This document shows positions 30,415-42,520 of a stretch of DNA of 64,000 nt, one piece after another. The notes below the pieces were generated by a model. That model was not told where the DNA came from. It saw nothing but the letters and a program-made list of their open reading frames with translations, and did not search any database. The DNA is from Eupeodes corollae. Its lineage: Eukaryota; Arthropoda; Insecta; Diptera; Syrphidae. Location: assembly GCF_945859685.1 (NCBI RefSeq), contig NC_079149.1, positions 64,312,991 through 64,376,990 on the forward strand. Reading direction: 5' to 3'. Both the position numbers and the translations under genes were made by a program. How positions within the stretch are numbered: position 1 is the first letter of the stretch; the number at the start of each line of letters is the position of its first letter.

Positions 30415-32789
30415 AAAATGTATATTCAAATCAAATTTATATGAAAAAAAAGACATAGTTTCCACTGCTTTGCCATGTTTACTCTCGACAGCTACTCGCA
30501 AAATACGAACTGTGTTGGTGTTCCGGAAGCTTATCTCGGATAGTGGTAAACACATGTGTCCACTTGCGAGTAACTTTAAAAAAAAGCGAATGTCGAATGT
30601 CCACACTATGTCCATTTGCGAGAACACTTTCGAGAGCAGCTTTAGAGCGACTCGCAGCACGTTTATTCTCAAATGAACACCCACCTTTAGAATTAATTGG
30701 ATTTTCCGGTCTAACAATATAAGTCGAGGAAAGTTAGACTTTTGTTTGAAAAAAATCTGACGAAGTTGAATTTTAATGAAAAGATTTATTTATATGTACG
30801 TTCTTATAGCTCCCTAAAGATTCCTCTTATTTTGGACCAAAGCAAACAAAATTAAGGTGAGTGAGAATTAGTCAAAAACACGTTTTTACAAATTACTCGA
30901 AATCTAAAGGTATTTATATGGGAAAATATTTGCAATTCAAAAACTAAGTTTATCGAGTATAGAATCCAATAATCGAGGTTTTAATCCTTAGACGTTGAAA
31001 CGTTTGATACTTTTTTTGAATATGAAGAAAATTCTTTTACCTTGCAATCGTGAAGCATACTTATGGTGAAGAACTATACCATTAGGGTCAAAATCGGAAA
31101 TGCCCTGAAAAATCTAGCATTGCATTCAGATTTCGATGTCGAGAACATTAATGGATTATTAACAAGACAAACGTCAAAAACACCATAAACACCTAGAAAA
31201 AAAAATGGATCGACACTACTTGACTACTTGACTACAAATTAGTTTAATATATGTAATATTTTCCAATTTTCTCCGAAACAAAAATTGGTGAATAGATTTT
31301 TCTTTTTGTTGTTTAATCAATAATAATTGGCAAGGACATTGATTACTGAAAAAAAGAATGCACATACAAATTTGAAAAAAAAGTGTTTTTTTAGATAGTT
31401 TTTCGGTTATTTTTTGGAATTATTTTTTCTGATTCTATGGACACAAGCACAAACAAAAGTTACTGCTACAGTAGATGTTGGTGTTGCCGTTGATTTTCAA
31501 TCTTCAATTTGGTATTTTTACTCACTTTTCTAAAAAATTATACTTCCCATCTAATAGAGAGGATATACAAATCCCATCCTATACTGTTTATTTCATTTTT
31601 TGGCCCAATGTTCTCACTTCCGAGTTATGGTATAATAATAATGGTAACTCGTTAATTTCTGGTATTTTATTATTATTTCGTCGATTTTTTGTACAAAACC
31701 TATATTTTAGGTCATTTTAGTCCGAAGCTTGGATTATTAATCAGGCGAACATCATACAAACGTTACCGCGGATTTGACGCATTGTCTGATATATATACTT
31801 ACTGATAGTAAAAATTGGGTTTCGACTAATCTCGGCGGGAACAAGAAAAGTTATTGAAATTAAACCTAACTTATTATATGGACAATATTTTTGTTTACTC
31901 GTAGTCAATTTCTTTAAAAAAAATCCTATTTATATTTTTTTTAGTTAAAATTTGTTCTGGTCAGAATATTGCAAATCGTCCTTCAATAAGCGCACAGAAT
32001 GCGTGCATAATATATGTATGTACATTTGGAAAGTTTATATCCTGCAAAGGTCTCTCGCTCACTAGGCAACTAGTATTTACTTACCCAACCACTCACCTGG
32101 CAACTCAGTTTCGTGAAACTTAAAGGTGCTGAGAATAACGTTTTCATGTACACATTTTTTAAATACAAAAGTGTACGACAATTAACAAACTAGGTATCTC
32201 CAGAGCCATCTTCTTATCAAATTATATTACATCATATGGTAAGAATACTCGCTAGTTTGTATCTTTTCCACAGACCGAACTTTCCATAAACAAAGATCAA
32301 AACCATAATCGAATAGAGCGGCATCTAGGTATTTTTTGTTGGCCATCTCGTGAAGAAGTAATCCTGAGATTGCGAAACAGACGAAAATGGGGGAATACTA
32401 TGCTGAATTAACGAGAACCTTGCATATGAAAACCATACACAGTTGTGGTCAAAAAATAGCACTAACATGTAATTTGTTACATTTTCAACGAATAATATAA
32501 ATGTGTTACACTTTTAATCACCATTCCTATACACTACCGTTCTATAGTTGTTTGCAAATATTATCTCTGGGAGAATTTTCCATTAACAAAAAAATAGTGG
32601 CAGATTTCATTTGAGTAGTTTTATTTTGTCCAATTAAAGCAGTCGAAATAATAAGCGATGAGAGTACTGCTGTTATTTTTGAAATATTTTCTGTCAAACA
32701 AATTTTTGTTTACATAGGTTTGTACTATTTAACTTAGTCTTAATGTAATTTATAAAAAATCTTAAAATATTTAGCAACAATGGGAAGTG
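30415..32789 (+). other. No gene recognised
   Basis: AT-rich. The segment 30480-30690 contains ctcgcaa/ttgcgag-type motifs. A phrase at about 32446 (cagttgtggtcaaaaaatag) resembles a Tc1-type terminal repeat, but no partner end or transposase was found. Confidence 0.4.
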
Positions 32790-33060
32790 AAAAACAGCAT
32801 CTAAAATCACAATCTCAAATCATCATCCCGGTTCTCATTTATTGCGCTGAGGCCTGGACCCTGTCAAAGACAGATGAGAGCTTCTTAAAATGCTTCGAGA
32901 GAAAAATTCTTGGGGTGATTTTTGGTCCCGTATGCATAGATAGAGCATGGAGGAGAAGATATAACGACGAACTGTACGGGCTGTACAGCTTCATTGACCT
33001 AGTTAACAGAATTAAACGGCTAAGATAGCTAGGTCTTGAAAATTCTAGAAATAATGCGTT
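32790..33060 (+). pseudogene. LINE family D, C-terminal fragment
   Basis: The stretch encodes IIPVLIYCAEAWTLSKTDES, FERKILGVIFGPVC and YNDELYGLYSFIDLVNRIKR. This is the conserved end of an insect LINE ORF2 thumb region. The same module occurs in the longer copy at 35554-36678 on the other strand. It is a short remnant with a stop at 33026. Confidence 0.8.
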
Positions 33061-35540
33061 CCGAATCTTTAGACCAAAGACATAGGGTCATATTAATAGT
33101 TCCTTGATAAATTCCGATTTTGTCTTTGCTAAATTAAACTTCAGTTCATGTTATTCATAGACAATTTAAAGCCATTTTAAAACGATAATTTTGACTCTAA
33201 ATATAAACACCACGGAACCTATGTTTAAGCTGCTTCTAAATCTATTAAACGTCAAAAATAAACAAACTAATTGAGTAAATTAAGTTACGAGATATTTATG
33301 TGAAAATTTAGAATCAAAAATTAAAATTTCAAAAGAATTAAGCATATATAAATATTTTAATATTTTGCTGGATATTGGAATCCTACTAACTAACAAAAAA
33401 CGAAAGCTCGATGGGCCCGATTGGGACGCTTTAAAATAGATGAAGACGATTTGTATTAAAGGTATCGATTCGAGAAAAAAAAACTGATAAGTTTATGATT
33501 GGCCTTCTAAATATTATAGGTCGAAATTCAATGAAATGTATGCTCTTATCTACGTGCTTCCAAGTCTTAAACCCACCAGCACTACTTTATAAAATTTCTT
33601 AACTAACAGCAAACAAAAGTAACAGTAATTTAATTTTGTACCATGCCATTCTGTATATGTTTGAGTGAAGTTTTTCAAAATTGTAGTAGGCTATGCTCTC
33701 AACCTGTTTCTAACAGAACAAAGCTGGCGAATTCTTTATGAATAGCAGCTGTGTCTAACCTATATGTTAAATTTAGACTTCAGTTCAAAAAGACTCGGGT
33801 TTAAAATGTGACTATGAATATGCCCCATATTATTTTGTGTCTTACATTAAGGTATGTTTAAATGCAGAAACGCATTCTCATGTTTAATAATTGTTTTCAA
33901 CCCCCAAAACCGATACCAGCGTTCGCCCCTGTACATAGTCAAGTCAACACCATGAAGAGAGTTTAGGGATAACTAGATAGGTAAACCGATCGTTGCTCAA
34001 ATGGGATCATGGTCAGAGGCATGCTCATCTCTGGTTGACGTTTCATTCCAAAAAAGTGTTGGTTAATTGCAAAATTAGTTAATGGTCATTTCTATATGAA
34101 AGTAACTAACATTTTATTTTGAAAATACTTAACCACTTATAAATTTTGCAAAAATGATTGCATTTAACAAAAATTAAATTCCATATTTAATATTCATGTA
34201 AAATAGACAAATTGGCCTTTGATGTAGTGGTGAGTTTTTTTGTATCATATATTTCTTTAAAATTAATCTCTTAACAACTATAATATCACTTGTGCTGACC
34301 CAAAATTATTTTTAAAAAATACCTAGTTTGATCGTTTTAAATACAATCCTTTTTTATTGTATTCTTTTGTATGAAATTTATTTTCCAACTTGTTCTGTTA
34401 AATTACACTTAGAATTGGTCCTTATAAGACAGCATTATTGGTCTGGCGTTAAATATTTTTAAATTTCATTGATAAGACAGAAAAATCAATTATATCTTTT
34501 TAAAACCTTTTTAACAAAACTGCTGGAACTTTGTCATTACTTTCTTTTCTTAAACTAATGACATTTATTATTGGAAAGTTCTACAAAATAAACAAAACAT
34601 AAGAATCAAGTTCCAAAATGTCTGCATAATTCCGGTTAACATACAGAAGGGCTAATAGCATTAAGTAGTAGATGGCAACATAGGCGAAGTTAGCTCATAC
34701 CATTCAATATCTATTAAATGTCAAAAAAAATAATTCCCTGAAAATTGTTAGAAATTTAGTACTCCGCCACGGTATTTTAAGATTTTCCATATGAGCTGAG
34801 CTATACTCAGCGTCAGCGTCCTTTTTTAGTATCATCTTTTACAGTTAAGGGTTTTGTTAGAATTTAACGCTCTACTAACTGCTCTAAAGTGACTGCATTG
34901 GATTATCTAATGTGTCAAAGAACGGCACTTTTTAAGAGTTCGGAAAATGTCAAACAGTTTGGAAAGAACTAATTTTATTTACCATGCCTTGCATACATGG
35001 ATTATATTATATAGGACACATTTTTCCAATTTATTATTCAGGTGAATAAAATCTAATTATTTGAAACACCACGAGTCCGCGTTAACGATTACTGTTTTTT
35101 TTAAAGCCATATTCACTTTGCGTGGGATTAAAATCTGAAAATACGCCCCATGTGACGGAATAACATAATTTCTTGGTATAAGAACGTGTTGTTAGGAAAC
35201 ATCATTTAAGTCCAGCTTTAAAGCTTAAAAATAACAAATCACTATTGAAATGTCAATGTCAATACAAAAATTTAATTTAATGACGCAACATTTTAAACGA
35301 TTGAGTAAAATGTTAAAGCAATTTTTAGCAAATTTAGTAATCTTAAAAGAAGATTTAATTAATTTTAAACGATTTTAATATCTTACCATCTCTTAACAAT
35401 TTGCCAAAGTTTAAATTACGGAATGGCTAGTTTAACTTTTAGCATTTTGCTAAATCCACATAAAATCTGTACAATTATTCTTATAAGAACAATGGTTGGA
35501 ATGCTCTAGTCAACATTGGGAATTCCAATTAGTAGGTCAG
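33061..35540 (+). other. No gene recognised
   Basis: About 2.5 kb of AT-rich sequence without a supported ORF, RNA or transposon end. Confidence 0.5.
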
Positions 35541-35553
35541 TTTAAGCGTATTT

Positions 35554-36678
35554 TCTTACTTGAGGTGGTGCTACAGTCCTGTCTCACCCAACAAAATTCT
35601 CCATATAGCTCGGTTCCTAGCTAGATATCTCCAGTTTCGCGCTCCAGTTTTTATTTATGCGCGCCACAATGCTGAAAGACCGGAACATTGGTTTCCATAC
35701 GCTCTACGTGACCCAGCTATCTTAGTCGTTGGACTTTAACCCTTCTGGCTAAGTCTACGTCGCTGTACAGCCCGTGCAGCTCGTCGTTCCATCTTTTCCG
35801 CCACTCCCCTTCGATGCATACGGGACCGTAGATCATACGAAGAACTTTTCTCTCGAACCAACCCAAGTTGCTTTCTCCATGCTTCTGCACCGTATAGCAG
35901 GGCGGGTATAATAAAGGTCTTAAATAGCAACTTTTTGGTCCTTCGAGAGAGGACTTGCTACTCAATTGCTTTCTAAGCCCAAAGAAACAGATTAGCAAGA
36001 GTTATTCTTCGTTTTGATCAAGACGTCGGTGTTGTAGATCCTTTCTTGACGAAAGCATGTACTTTGTTTTGTCCTCATTAACCGTTAACCCATTTTTGCC
36101 GCCTCTGCCTCAATACTCATAAAAGTGCCATTGACATTACGCTGAGTTCTTCCGATTATGTCATTGTCATTGCTATATTGCTTATATGCAAGTAATTGGA
36201 CAGACTTTTGAAAGATAGTGCTTGTAGTGTTGATGAGCTCTTCACTATTCTTTCAAGTACGATGTTAAAAAAATCGCATGACAGCACATCACCCAGTCTA
36301 AAACCTTTTTTGACATCGAAAGGTTCTGTTAAGTTGTTTCCAGCCAAAGGGTCGAGTTTGGCTAGACATGGCTCTATACAGCTCGTCCCTGTGGATGCTG
36401 TCATATGCGGCCTTGAAATCAATGAAAAGATAGTGGGTGTCGATTTGGTGTTCTTGGGTTTTTTCCAGGATCTGCCGTAATGTAAATATTTGATCGACTG
36501 TGGACTTTCCTGGTCTAAAACCACACTGATAAGGACCTATCAGGTTGTTGACGATGGGCTTTAGACGTTCACATATTACGACAGAGAAGATTTTATGGGC
36601 GATGTTAAGTAGACTAATTCCTCTATAGTTGGTGCAATGTAGAGGGTCTTTTTTTTAGGATCGGGCAAACAATAATAA
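35554..36678 (-). pseudogene. LINE family D, 5'-truncated copy with target duplication
   Basis: On the minus strand the RT reads NYRGISLLNIAHKIFS, CGFRPGKSTVDQIFTLRQIL, FIDFKAAYDSIHRDEL (motif A) and LTEPFDVKKGFRLGD (motif B). A destroyed motif C follows, where the YADD segment is replaced by a longer string. At 35998-35717 it has IIPALLYGAEAW in one frame and FERKVLRMIYGPVC in another, so it is frameshifted. The copy is bounded by 13-base direct repeats tttaagcgtattt at 35541-35553 and 36679-36691. These define a 1125 bp 5'-truncated insertion. Confidence 0.88.
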
Positions 36679-36803
36679 TTTAAGCGTATTTATATTTGTA
36701 TTGTATTTATATTTGCTTTGTTTGTTTGCACGTATTGTCACTTTTTAAAAATGTTTGGATTCTATTTTGTTTAATAAAGGACAATTAGCAAATTACTAGT
36801 TAC

Positions 36804-37306
36804 TGTGAGACGACATCTAACAGATACATCGTGATCATTCCGTTTGCACCCTAAGTCAAACGCAGATCTCATTCCTTTTAAACCATAGACACACCATATA
36901 AAGACCGGAATCTTTCGTACGTGTTACCCTCCAACACCCATTTGTTTACATTGTTGTATTTGTAATTTTGAAATTACGTCCATTTTGAAATGCGAAATCC
37001 AACAACAATTCGATGCGGTGCATTAACTTGTTTTAACTGTTCTATACAATTCCGTCATCAAACTTTGTCGCCTGAGTTATAGTACTCTTCTCAAAAAATA
37101 CAATAGCTAATGTTGCCGTAGCCACTAGGTCCTCTTTTACATCTATTCCTTCATTCTTACATTCCCAAAACTATGTCTGCCATCATTCCCAAAACTATGT
37201 CTGCCTTCATTCCCAATTAGTATCTGAGAGAATAAAGTTAATTTTTAATACACAAAAGACAATTCTTTATCTTATTATTAATTCATTTGTGAATCATAAG
37301 ACTACA
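36804..37306 (+). repeat. 5' LTR of the gypsy element (503 bp)
   Basis: It runs from tgtgagacgacatct to cataagactaca. It contains a TATAAA at 36897-36902, an AATAAA at 37231-37236 and two direct ~24 bp units starting cattcccaaaactatg at 37160 and 37184. The segment 36884-37130, including the TATA box, is missing from the 3' LTR. Confidence 0.92.
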
Positions 37307-37320
37307 TGGTGCCGAAACCC
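37307..37320 (+). other. Primer-binding site of the gypsy element
   Basis: tggtgccgaaaccc lies directly after the LTR terminus CA and begins TGG, as expected for pairing with a tRNA 3' CCA end. I did not assign the tRNA. Confidence 0.7.
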
Positions 37321-37440
37321 AATCTAACTTAAACCTACAAATTTGCAATAAATTTCGAGTAGACGAGTAAAAATCTACAGATTTTGCAATCAATTTCGTA
37401 TAGAAAAAAAATAAATAAAAAAATCCTCTGTGTACACAAA

Positions 37441-39225
37441 ATGGCGAATCCACCAGCTGCAGCCGAGAACGGAAATATAAATCATTTTATCCGTCCACCA
37501 AAAGCTCTCATAATAGAGCATGATAAAGACATGGCTAGAACATGAAAATTGTGGAAACAACAATACACATATTTTGAGACGGCGGCAATGATGGTTAGTA
37601 AACCACAAAATATACAGATTGCGACGTTTATGTCCACAATAGGCCCAATAGCTATTCAACTGTATAACACATTGCCACAACCCGACATTCCTGCTGGAGG
37701 AGAGCTCACGTTGATTCAGGTAAAAAATGTTTTTGAAAATTACTTTATACCAAGAGTAAATGTTACGTTTGAACGATATAAATACCACAAGATCTACCAA
37801 AGTGATACCGAAAGCATCGATGAACTAATGTCTAGATTAAGACTTCAGGCACAAAATTGTGCATTCGAAAATTTAATTGATGGGATGTTGCGTGACCAGC
37901 TAATTTTAGGGATTAAGAATGACGAACTACGAACCCGCCTTCTTTCCCAAGATATCACATTGGAACAGGCAATTGTAAAATGCAAAGCCACAGAAATCGC
38001 ACTACAACAAACTGCGCACATCACTCAGGAAACTGAAAAAGGTGTCTCATCGGTACGCAATCAATCAAAAACAAATAATTTAATCGATTGTCGAAACTGT
38101 GCCAAAAGGCACAAACTCCGAAAATGCCCCGCATTTAGACACAAATGCAAAATCTGCAACAGAGAAAACTATTTTGAAGCATGCTGTAGTAAGCAACAGT
38201 CAAATAAATCTTCTACGAGTAAATTCTCTTATAACAAAAAAAAGACGGTGAAAGCAGTAGTTTGCGATCAAAAAAGCGACACAAGCGATGACAACAGCTG
38301 GTCAGCATTCATTGGAAAAGTTGTCATTCCAACGACACCAAAGAAATCAAATCAGGATTCGAAGCTATGGACGGAAGAAATCCACTTCGAATTTGGAAAA
38401 AAGTGCAACATACATCTCGACACTGGGGCAGAATGTAATGTACTGCCAATAAAATTGTTAAATGGCTCTAAAAACACCTTGCTACAAAGCAATATAAAGT
38501 CACTCCGTTCTTTCACCAACCACCAGATTAAAGTGCTAGGAGAAGTTATACAAGTTATACTCAAGAGCACTATTGCTAATCAAAAGTGCAAAATAGCATT
38601 TAAGGTGGTTGAAGAAGACATCATGCCAATCTTGGGCGCAAATGCATGCGAAAAGCTGGGTCTTGTTCGTAGAATTTATTCCATCAAAGAAGAAGACATA
38701 TTTAATGGACTTGGCTGTATAAAAAACGTCGAGTATGACATTGACCTTATACCAAATCCGTGTTTTGAAATTTGTACTCCAAGAAGAATTCCGTACAAGA
38801 TAAGAGATGATGTCAAGAAAGCTCTAGACGAAATGGTTAATTTGGATGTCATCGAACCAATTAAAGAGCCAACACCAGCTGTTTCTCCCATGGTAGTTGT
38901 CAAAAAGAACAACAAAATCAGAATCTGTATTGACCCGACCATCGTCAATAAGAATATTTTGCGTCGACTTCACCCGATGACAACAATTGAAGACATCGCT
39001 GCGAGAATCAATGGATCGAAGTTCTTCACTCTATTGGACTGCAGGAGAGGCTTTCGGCAAGTTCGAGTCTCAGATCGTACCAAACGTATACTTACGTTCG
39101 CAACACCTTGGGGACGATATTGCTGCAAACGTCTTCCATTTGGCATCTCCTCAGCCCCAGAAGTATTTCAACGGATCATGCAAGAACTTTTTACTGATCT
39201 CACAAAAGGTAGAAGTAGCAATTGA
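37441..39225 (+). pseudogene. gypsy gag, protease and first part of reverse transcriptase
   Basis: The frame starts at ATG 37441 (MANPPAAAE) and meets an in-frame TGA at 37543-37545, then stays open to 39225. It encodes, in order, a capsid-like region (ESIDELMSRLRLQAQNCAFE), two Cys-rich knuckles near 38090-38190, an aspartic protease with the DTGA motif at about 38420, and RT motifs up to LPFGISSAPEVFQRIMQELF. The second knuckle has Tyr where the zinc-binding His is expected. The frame ends where RT should reach its catalytic YxDD. RT continues one frame over from about 39206, so an indel near the acaaaagg run at about 39203-39210 splits the domain. Confidence 0.88.
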
Positions 39226-41395
39226 CGATATCCTAATACACGCAAGAACAATAGAGGAACTCAGACGCACTACTGAAAAAGTTCTAACGATTATCCAAGA
39301 AAACTGTCTGAAACTAAACAGAGACAAATGTCAGTTCGAGCAGTCAAAAATAAAATTCCTTGGACATATTATCGATCGTAAGGGCATGTCAGCAGATCCA
39401 GAAAAAACAGAAGCAATCCGTCGACTAAAGCCCCCAACTAACCGAAAAGAACTCCAGCGCATTCTTGGTAAGTTCACATATTTAAGTAAGTTTATACCAA
39501 ACTATTCGCAGATGATGACACCACTTCGAAAACTCCTTGAGAAATCAACTCAATGGGTATGGGATGAAATCCAACAAAAGTCATTTGACGAATTAAAAGA
39601 AATTATCACAAAGCCACCCGTACTCAAACTTTACGACGTAAATCAAGATGTCAAGCTTCAAGTTGATGCAAGTTCTTCAGCACTAGGAGCCGTACTTTTG
39701 CAACAGGAACAGCCGGTAGCATATGCATCCAAATCACTAACCGAATGTCAACAGCGATACTCTCAGTTGGAGAAGGAGGCCCTTGCTATAAAGTTCGGAT
39801 GCGAAAAGTTCCATGAATACGTGTGGGGTAAGCAACCAGTTGTCGAATCAGATCACAAGCCTTTGGAATCAATATTCCAAAAACCTTTACATGCATGTCC
39901 AGCTAGACTCCAAAGAATTCGCTTGAGCTTATTGACTTACAACCCAAAGGTGATCTACATAAAAGGATCAAGAATGTTCCTGGCAGATCCACTAAGTCGC
40001 GATGTTGAAAATCCACCCCCAGTTAATGACAGAGAAAGCAATGAATTACAAGTTCAATCAGTATTGGCCATAACGGATGCAGAACACAGTCGATTGACAA
40101 AGCTAACAGCTGCCGATGAATCATGTCAACAACTGTTTAAATACATTTCAAAAGGCTGGCCAAATGATATTCAACAATTACCTGAATCAATTAAACCATA
40201 TTGGTACTTCCGCGAAGAACTCTCAGTTTGCGATGGTATAATCCACAAGTCACATAAAACGCTCATACCTGAAGCAATGCGTTATGAGATGTTGAAGTAC
40301 ATTCATGGAGGTCATCTCAGCTACGAAAAATGTATACGTCATGCAAGAGACTACGTATTCTGGCCAAAACTGACAAAGGATTTACAGAATTTCATCCAAA
40401 AATGTGCATCTTGTCAAGTTCATCAGCGTAGCAACAACAAACACCCCATAGAAACTAAAGTGGTACCCAAATTTCCATTTGAAATTGTTGCTACCGACCT
40501 TTTCCATTTCTTGGGAGAAGAATACATTGTCCTCACTGACAGTTATTCAGGATTCATCACATTTAAAAAATTGAAAGAAACAACAGCAAGTAATGTTATC
40601 AAGTTTTTGAAAAACATTTTTGCTTACCATGGAATCCCGAAAGTGTTGGAATCGGATAATGCTCCACAATTTTCATCTGTTGACTTCAAAAATTTCGCAA
40701 AGCTATGGCAATTCGACCACCGTACCAGCTCACCACATCATCCAAGAGGAAATGGCTTGGCAGAAAGAGCTGTACAAACCACTAAACAACTATTGAAGAA
40801 GTGTCACTACGACAATACCGATTATCACCTGGCTATACTTAATTTCATGAATACACCTAGAGGAAATATCGGTACACCAGCCCAACGTCTATACTGCAGA
40901 AATCTCAGATCGCAAATACCAGCAACAACTCAGTCACTTATACCAAGTCAACAAAATAACATCACAGAAGAACTGAACAATATGAGACATAACCAAGCTA
41001 TAAACAATAGTCAGGGTTCCACACCACCTCAACAGCTAAATATTGGACAGAATGTTCTTACTCGGATCGATAAGAAAGAATGGGAACCTGCAGTAGTCAA
41101 AGAAAAAATACATTCCAGATCTTATAACCTAAAATTCAACAATGGCAAAGAGTTGCGCAGAAACATCACCAACATCAAGCCAACAAAAGCCAAAGTTTAT
41201 CAAAAGCCGAATCTTGACCTTGACGAAAACGAAGAAATTCAAAACGTACCGAGCTCAGAAAACCCGATTTACGAAAAATGGATATCACCTAATCCAACAA
41301 CAACAAATCAAGCTGAGAATCAACAAGTGAATTCACCACAGAAATCTTCTCGCTCTGGGAGGATCATCCGACGCCCACTCCGACTAGACTTGTAA
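39206..41395 (+). pseudogene. gypsy end of RT, RNase H and integrase
   Basis: Open to the TAA at 41393-41395. It begins VEVAIDDILIHA, so the usual aromatic first residue of YxDD is Ala. Then come the thumb (FLGHIIDRKGM), RNase H (QVDASSSALGAVLLQQ, YSQLEKEALAIKFGCEKF), an HHCC zinc domain (HGGHLSYEKC, CASCQVHQ) and the integrase core. The catalytic residues are D in ATDLF, D in SDNAPQF and E in GLAERAV. The C-terminus is charged and ends RRPLRLDL. The upstream part of the open frame (38987-39205) is out of register with RT and is not real coding sequence. Integrase itself looks undamaged. Confidence 0.9.
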
Positions 41396-41405
41396 AAAAG
41401 GGGGA
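41394..41405 (+). other. Polypurine tract of the gypsy element
   Basis: aaaaaaggggga directly precedes the 3' LTR and overlaps the pol stop codon. It is the expected plus-strand primer site. Confidence 0.85.
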
Positions 41406-41667
41406 TGTGAGACGACATCTAACAGATACATCGTGATCATTCCGTTTGCACCCTAAGTCAAACGCAGATCTCATTCCTTTTAAACTATCTTCCTCTTTTA
41501 CATCTATTCCTTCATTCTTACATTCCCAAAACTATGTCTGCCATCATTCCCAAAACTATGTCTGCCTTTATTCCCAATTAGTATCTGAGAGAATAAAGTT
41601 CATTTTTAATACACAAAAGACAATTCTTTATCTTATTATTAATTCATTTGTGAATCATAAGATTACA
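41406..41667 (+). repeat. 3' LTR of the gypsy element (262 bp, internally deleted)
   Basis: Relative to the 5' LTR it carries the 6-base string tatctt (41486-41491) in place of the 247 bases 36884-37130. Elsewhere only a few substitutions separate them (for example cataagattaca versus cataagactaca). The arithmetic is exact: 503 - 247 + 6 = 262. The TATA box is lost and the AATAAA is kept (41592-41597). Confidence 0.92.
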
Positions 41668-41859
41668 GTTACGAAACGAAAAAAAAGTTTAAAATTCGCG
41701 ACTTTCTTAGTAAATTGTTAAATATTTAGCAAATTGCTAACCATAAATGGCTAAGCCCTTAACAATGGGTTTTTTTAAAATTTTGCACCAATATCACTAA
41801 CACTGACTTTAAAGAACAAAAATCGATAAGCTTTTTTTCAAGCGTTCGGTTGGTATTTT

Positions 41860-42520
41860 TGCTTCCTGATTCCAAATCGAAATCGAAAACGACAATTCTG
41901 CAAGAATCATTGCGATAGCTATCTGAACGCTACCTCTGCACATTCACAATCAACAACAATTTATTTAACATATGCAAGCACTGCCTTAAGTACTTCTCAA
42001 AACACTGCGAGAGTGCGAGCAACGACCATTCAAGCTGTATGAATGCATCAGAGAGATACATTTCGGATATAACTACATCTCCATCTCATTCGTAAATGTA
42101 CTAAAGAGAAAGAAAACTCGGCATTTTCCTCTTATTTGCTCACTCTCGCACACAATCTGGTTTAATTTTTGTTTTACATCTGCCTGCTGCCACCGATTTT
42201 AGTAGTTGAAGACGCGTAGGGGTAGAGCATTGTATTTGAATTTGATGAATTGTGTACTTCTCGTGTTGTTGGTTTTGTTTTGTTATTATATTTTGTGAAA
42301 AAAATATCTCAAGTAACTTTTTGAGCTGCGGCTTAACAATTGGAAAAAATCATGAATAGAATTCAATGCGGTGTTATTGTTCAATAATTATTTTGCGATT
42401 CCGAATGCTTCGCGGATCTCGGGTCCGGGCTTAAAATTTGAATTTAAGGAGGAATGTTTTCCTCGGAGTGCAGTGCTGTGTTTTTTTCCTTATTTTATGT
42501 AAAGTGTGTGTGATGTAGTT
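41860..42520 (+). promoter_or_regulatory. Possible promoter or 5' UTR region (unc-5?), weak
   Basis: This stretch is less AT-rich than its surroundings, carries several gagag/ctctcgc motifs and agacg (a DPE-like string at 42210), and shows no transposon similarity. It lies upstream of unc-5 on the same strand, just downstream of the gypsy insertion. A non-coding first exon of unc-5 would have to be somewhere in 26.4-61.7 kb. No single motif is decisive. Confidence 0.2.

Larger units (their letters stand above)
36804..41667 (+). mobile_element. Ty3/gypsy LTR retrotransposon, complete ends, inactive
   Basis: The element is bounded by 5-base target duplications gttac (36799-36803 and 41668-41672) and starts TG, ends CA. 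The order is 5' LTR, primer-binding site, gag-protease-RT frame, RNase H-integrase frame, polypurine tract, 3' LTR. The domain order RT, RNase H, integrase is that of Ty3/gypsy. There is no env-like frame. The two LTRs share more than 98% identity where they align, so the insertion is recent, yet the coding part carries a stop, a frameshift and a changed catalytic motif. The knuckle layout suggests a Mag-like lineage; this is tentative. Confidence 0.92.

Noticed and set aside
30412..30717. 101-codon minus-strand ORF beside repeat R
   Set aside because: No recognisable motif; overlapped by an equally open ORF on the other strand in a palindromic, repeat-like stretch.
32446..32700. Possible miniature Tc1-type element starting cagttgtggtcaaaaaatag
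   Set aside because: Only one convincing end. The candidate partner near 32660 matches too weakly and no TA-bounded pair could be fixed.
36196..36480. 94-codon plus-strand ORF
   Set aside because: Antisense to the LINE D reverse transcriptase, which is clearly on the minus strand.
37390..37800. 136-codon minus-strand ORF
   Set aside because: Antisense to the gypsy leader and gag; no family resemblance.
38987..39205. N-terminal part of the 802-codon gypsy frame
   Set aside because: This interval is the RT coding sequence read out of frame; the true reading is in the frame that ends at 39225.
36804..41667. Errantivirus-type (env-bearing) gypsy element
   Set aside because: No third ORF lies between the pol stop and the polypurine tract; the stop codon overlaps the tract.
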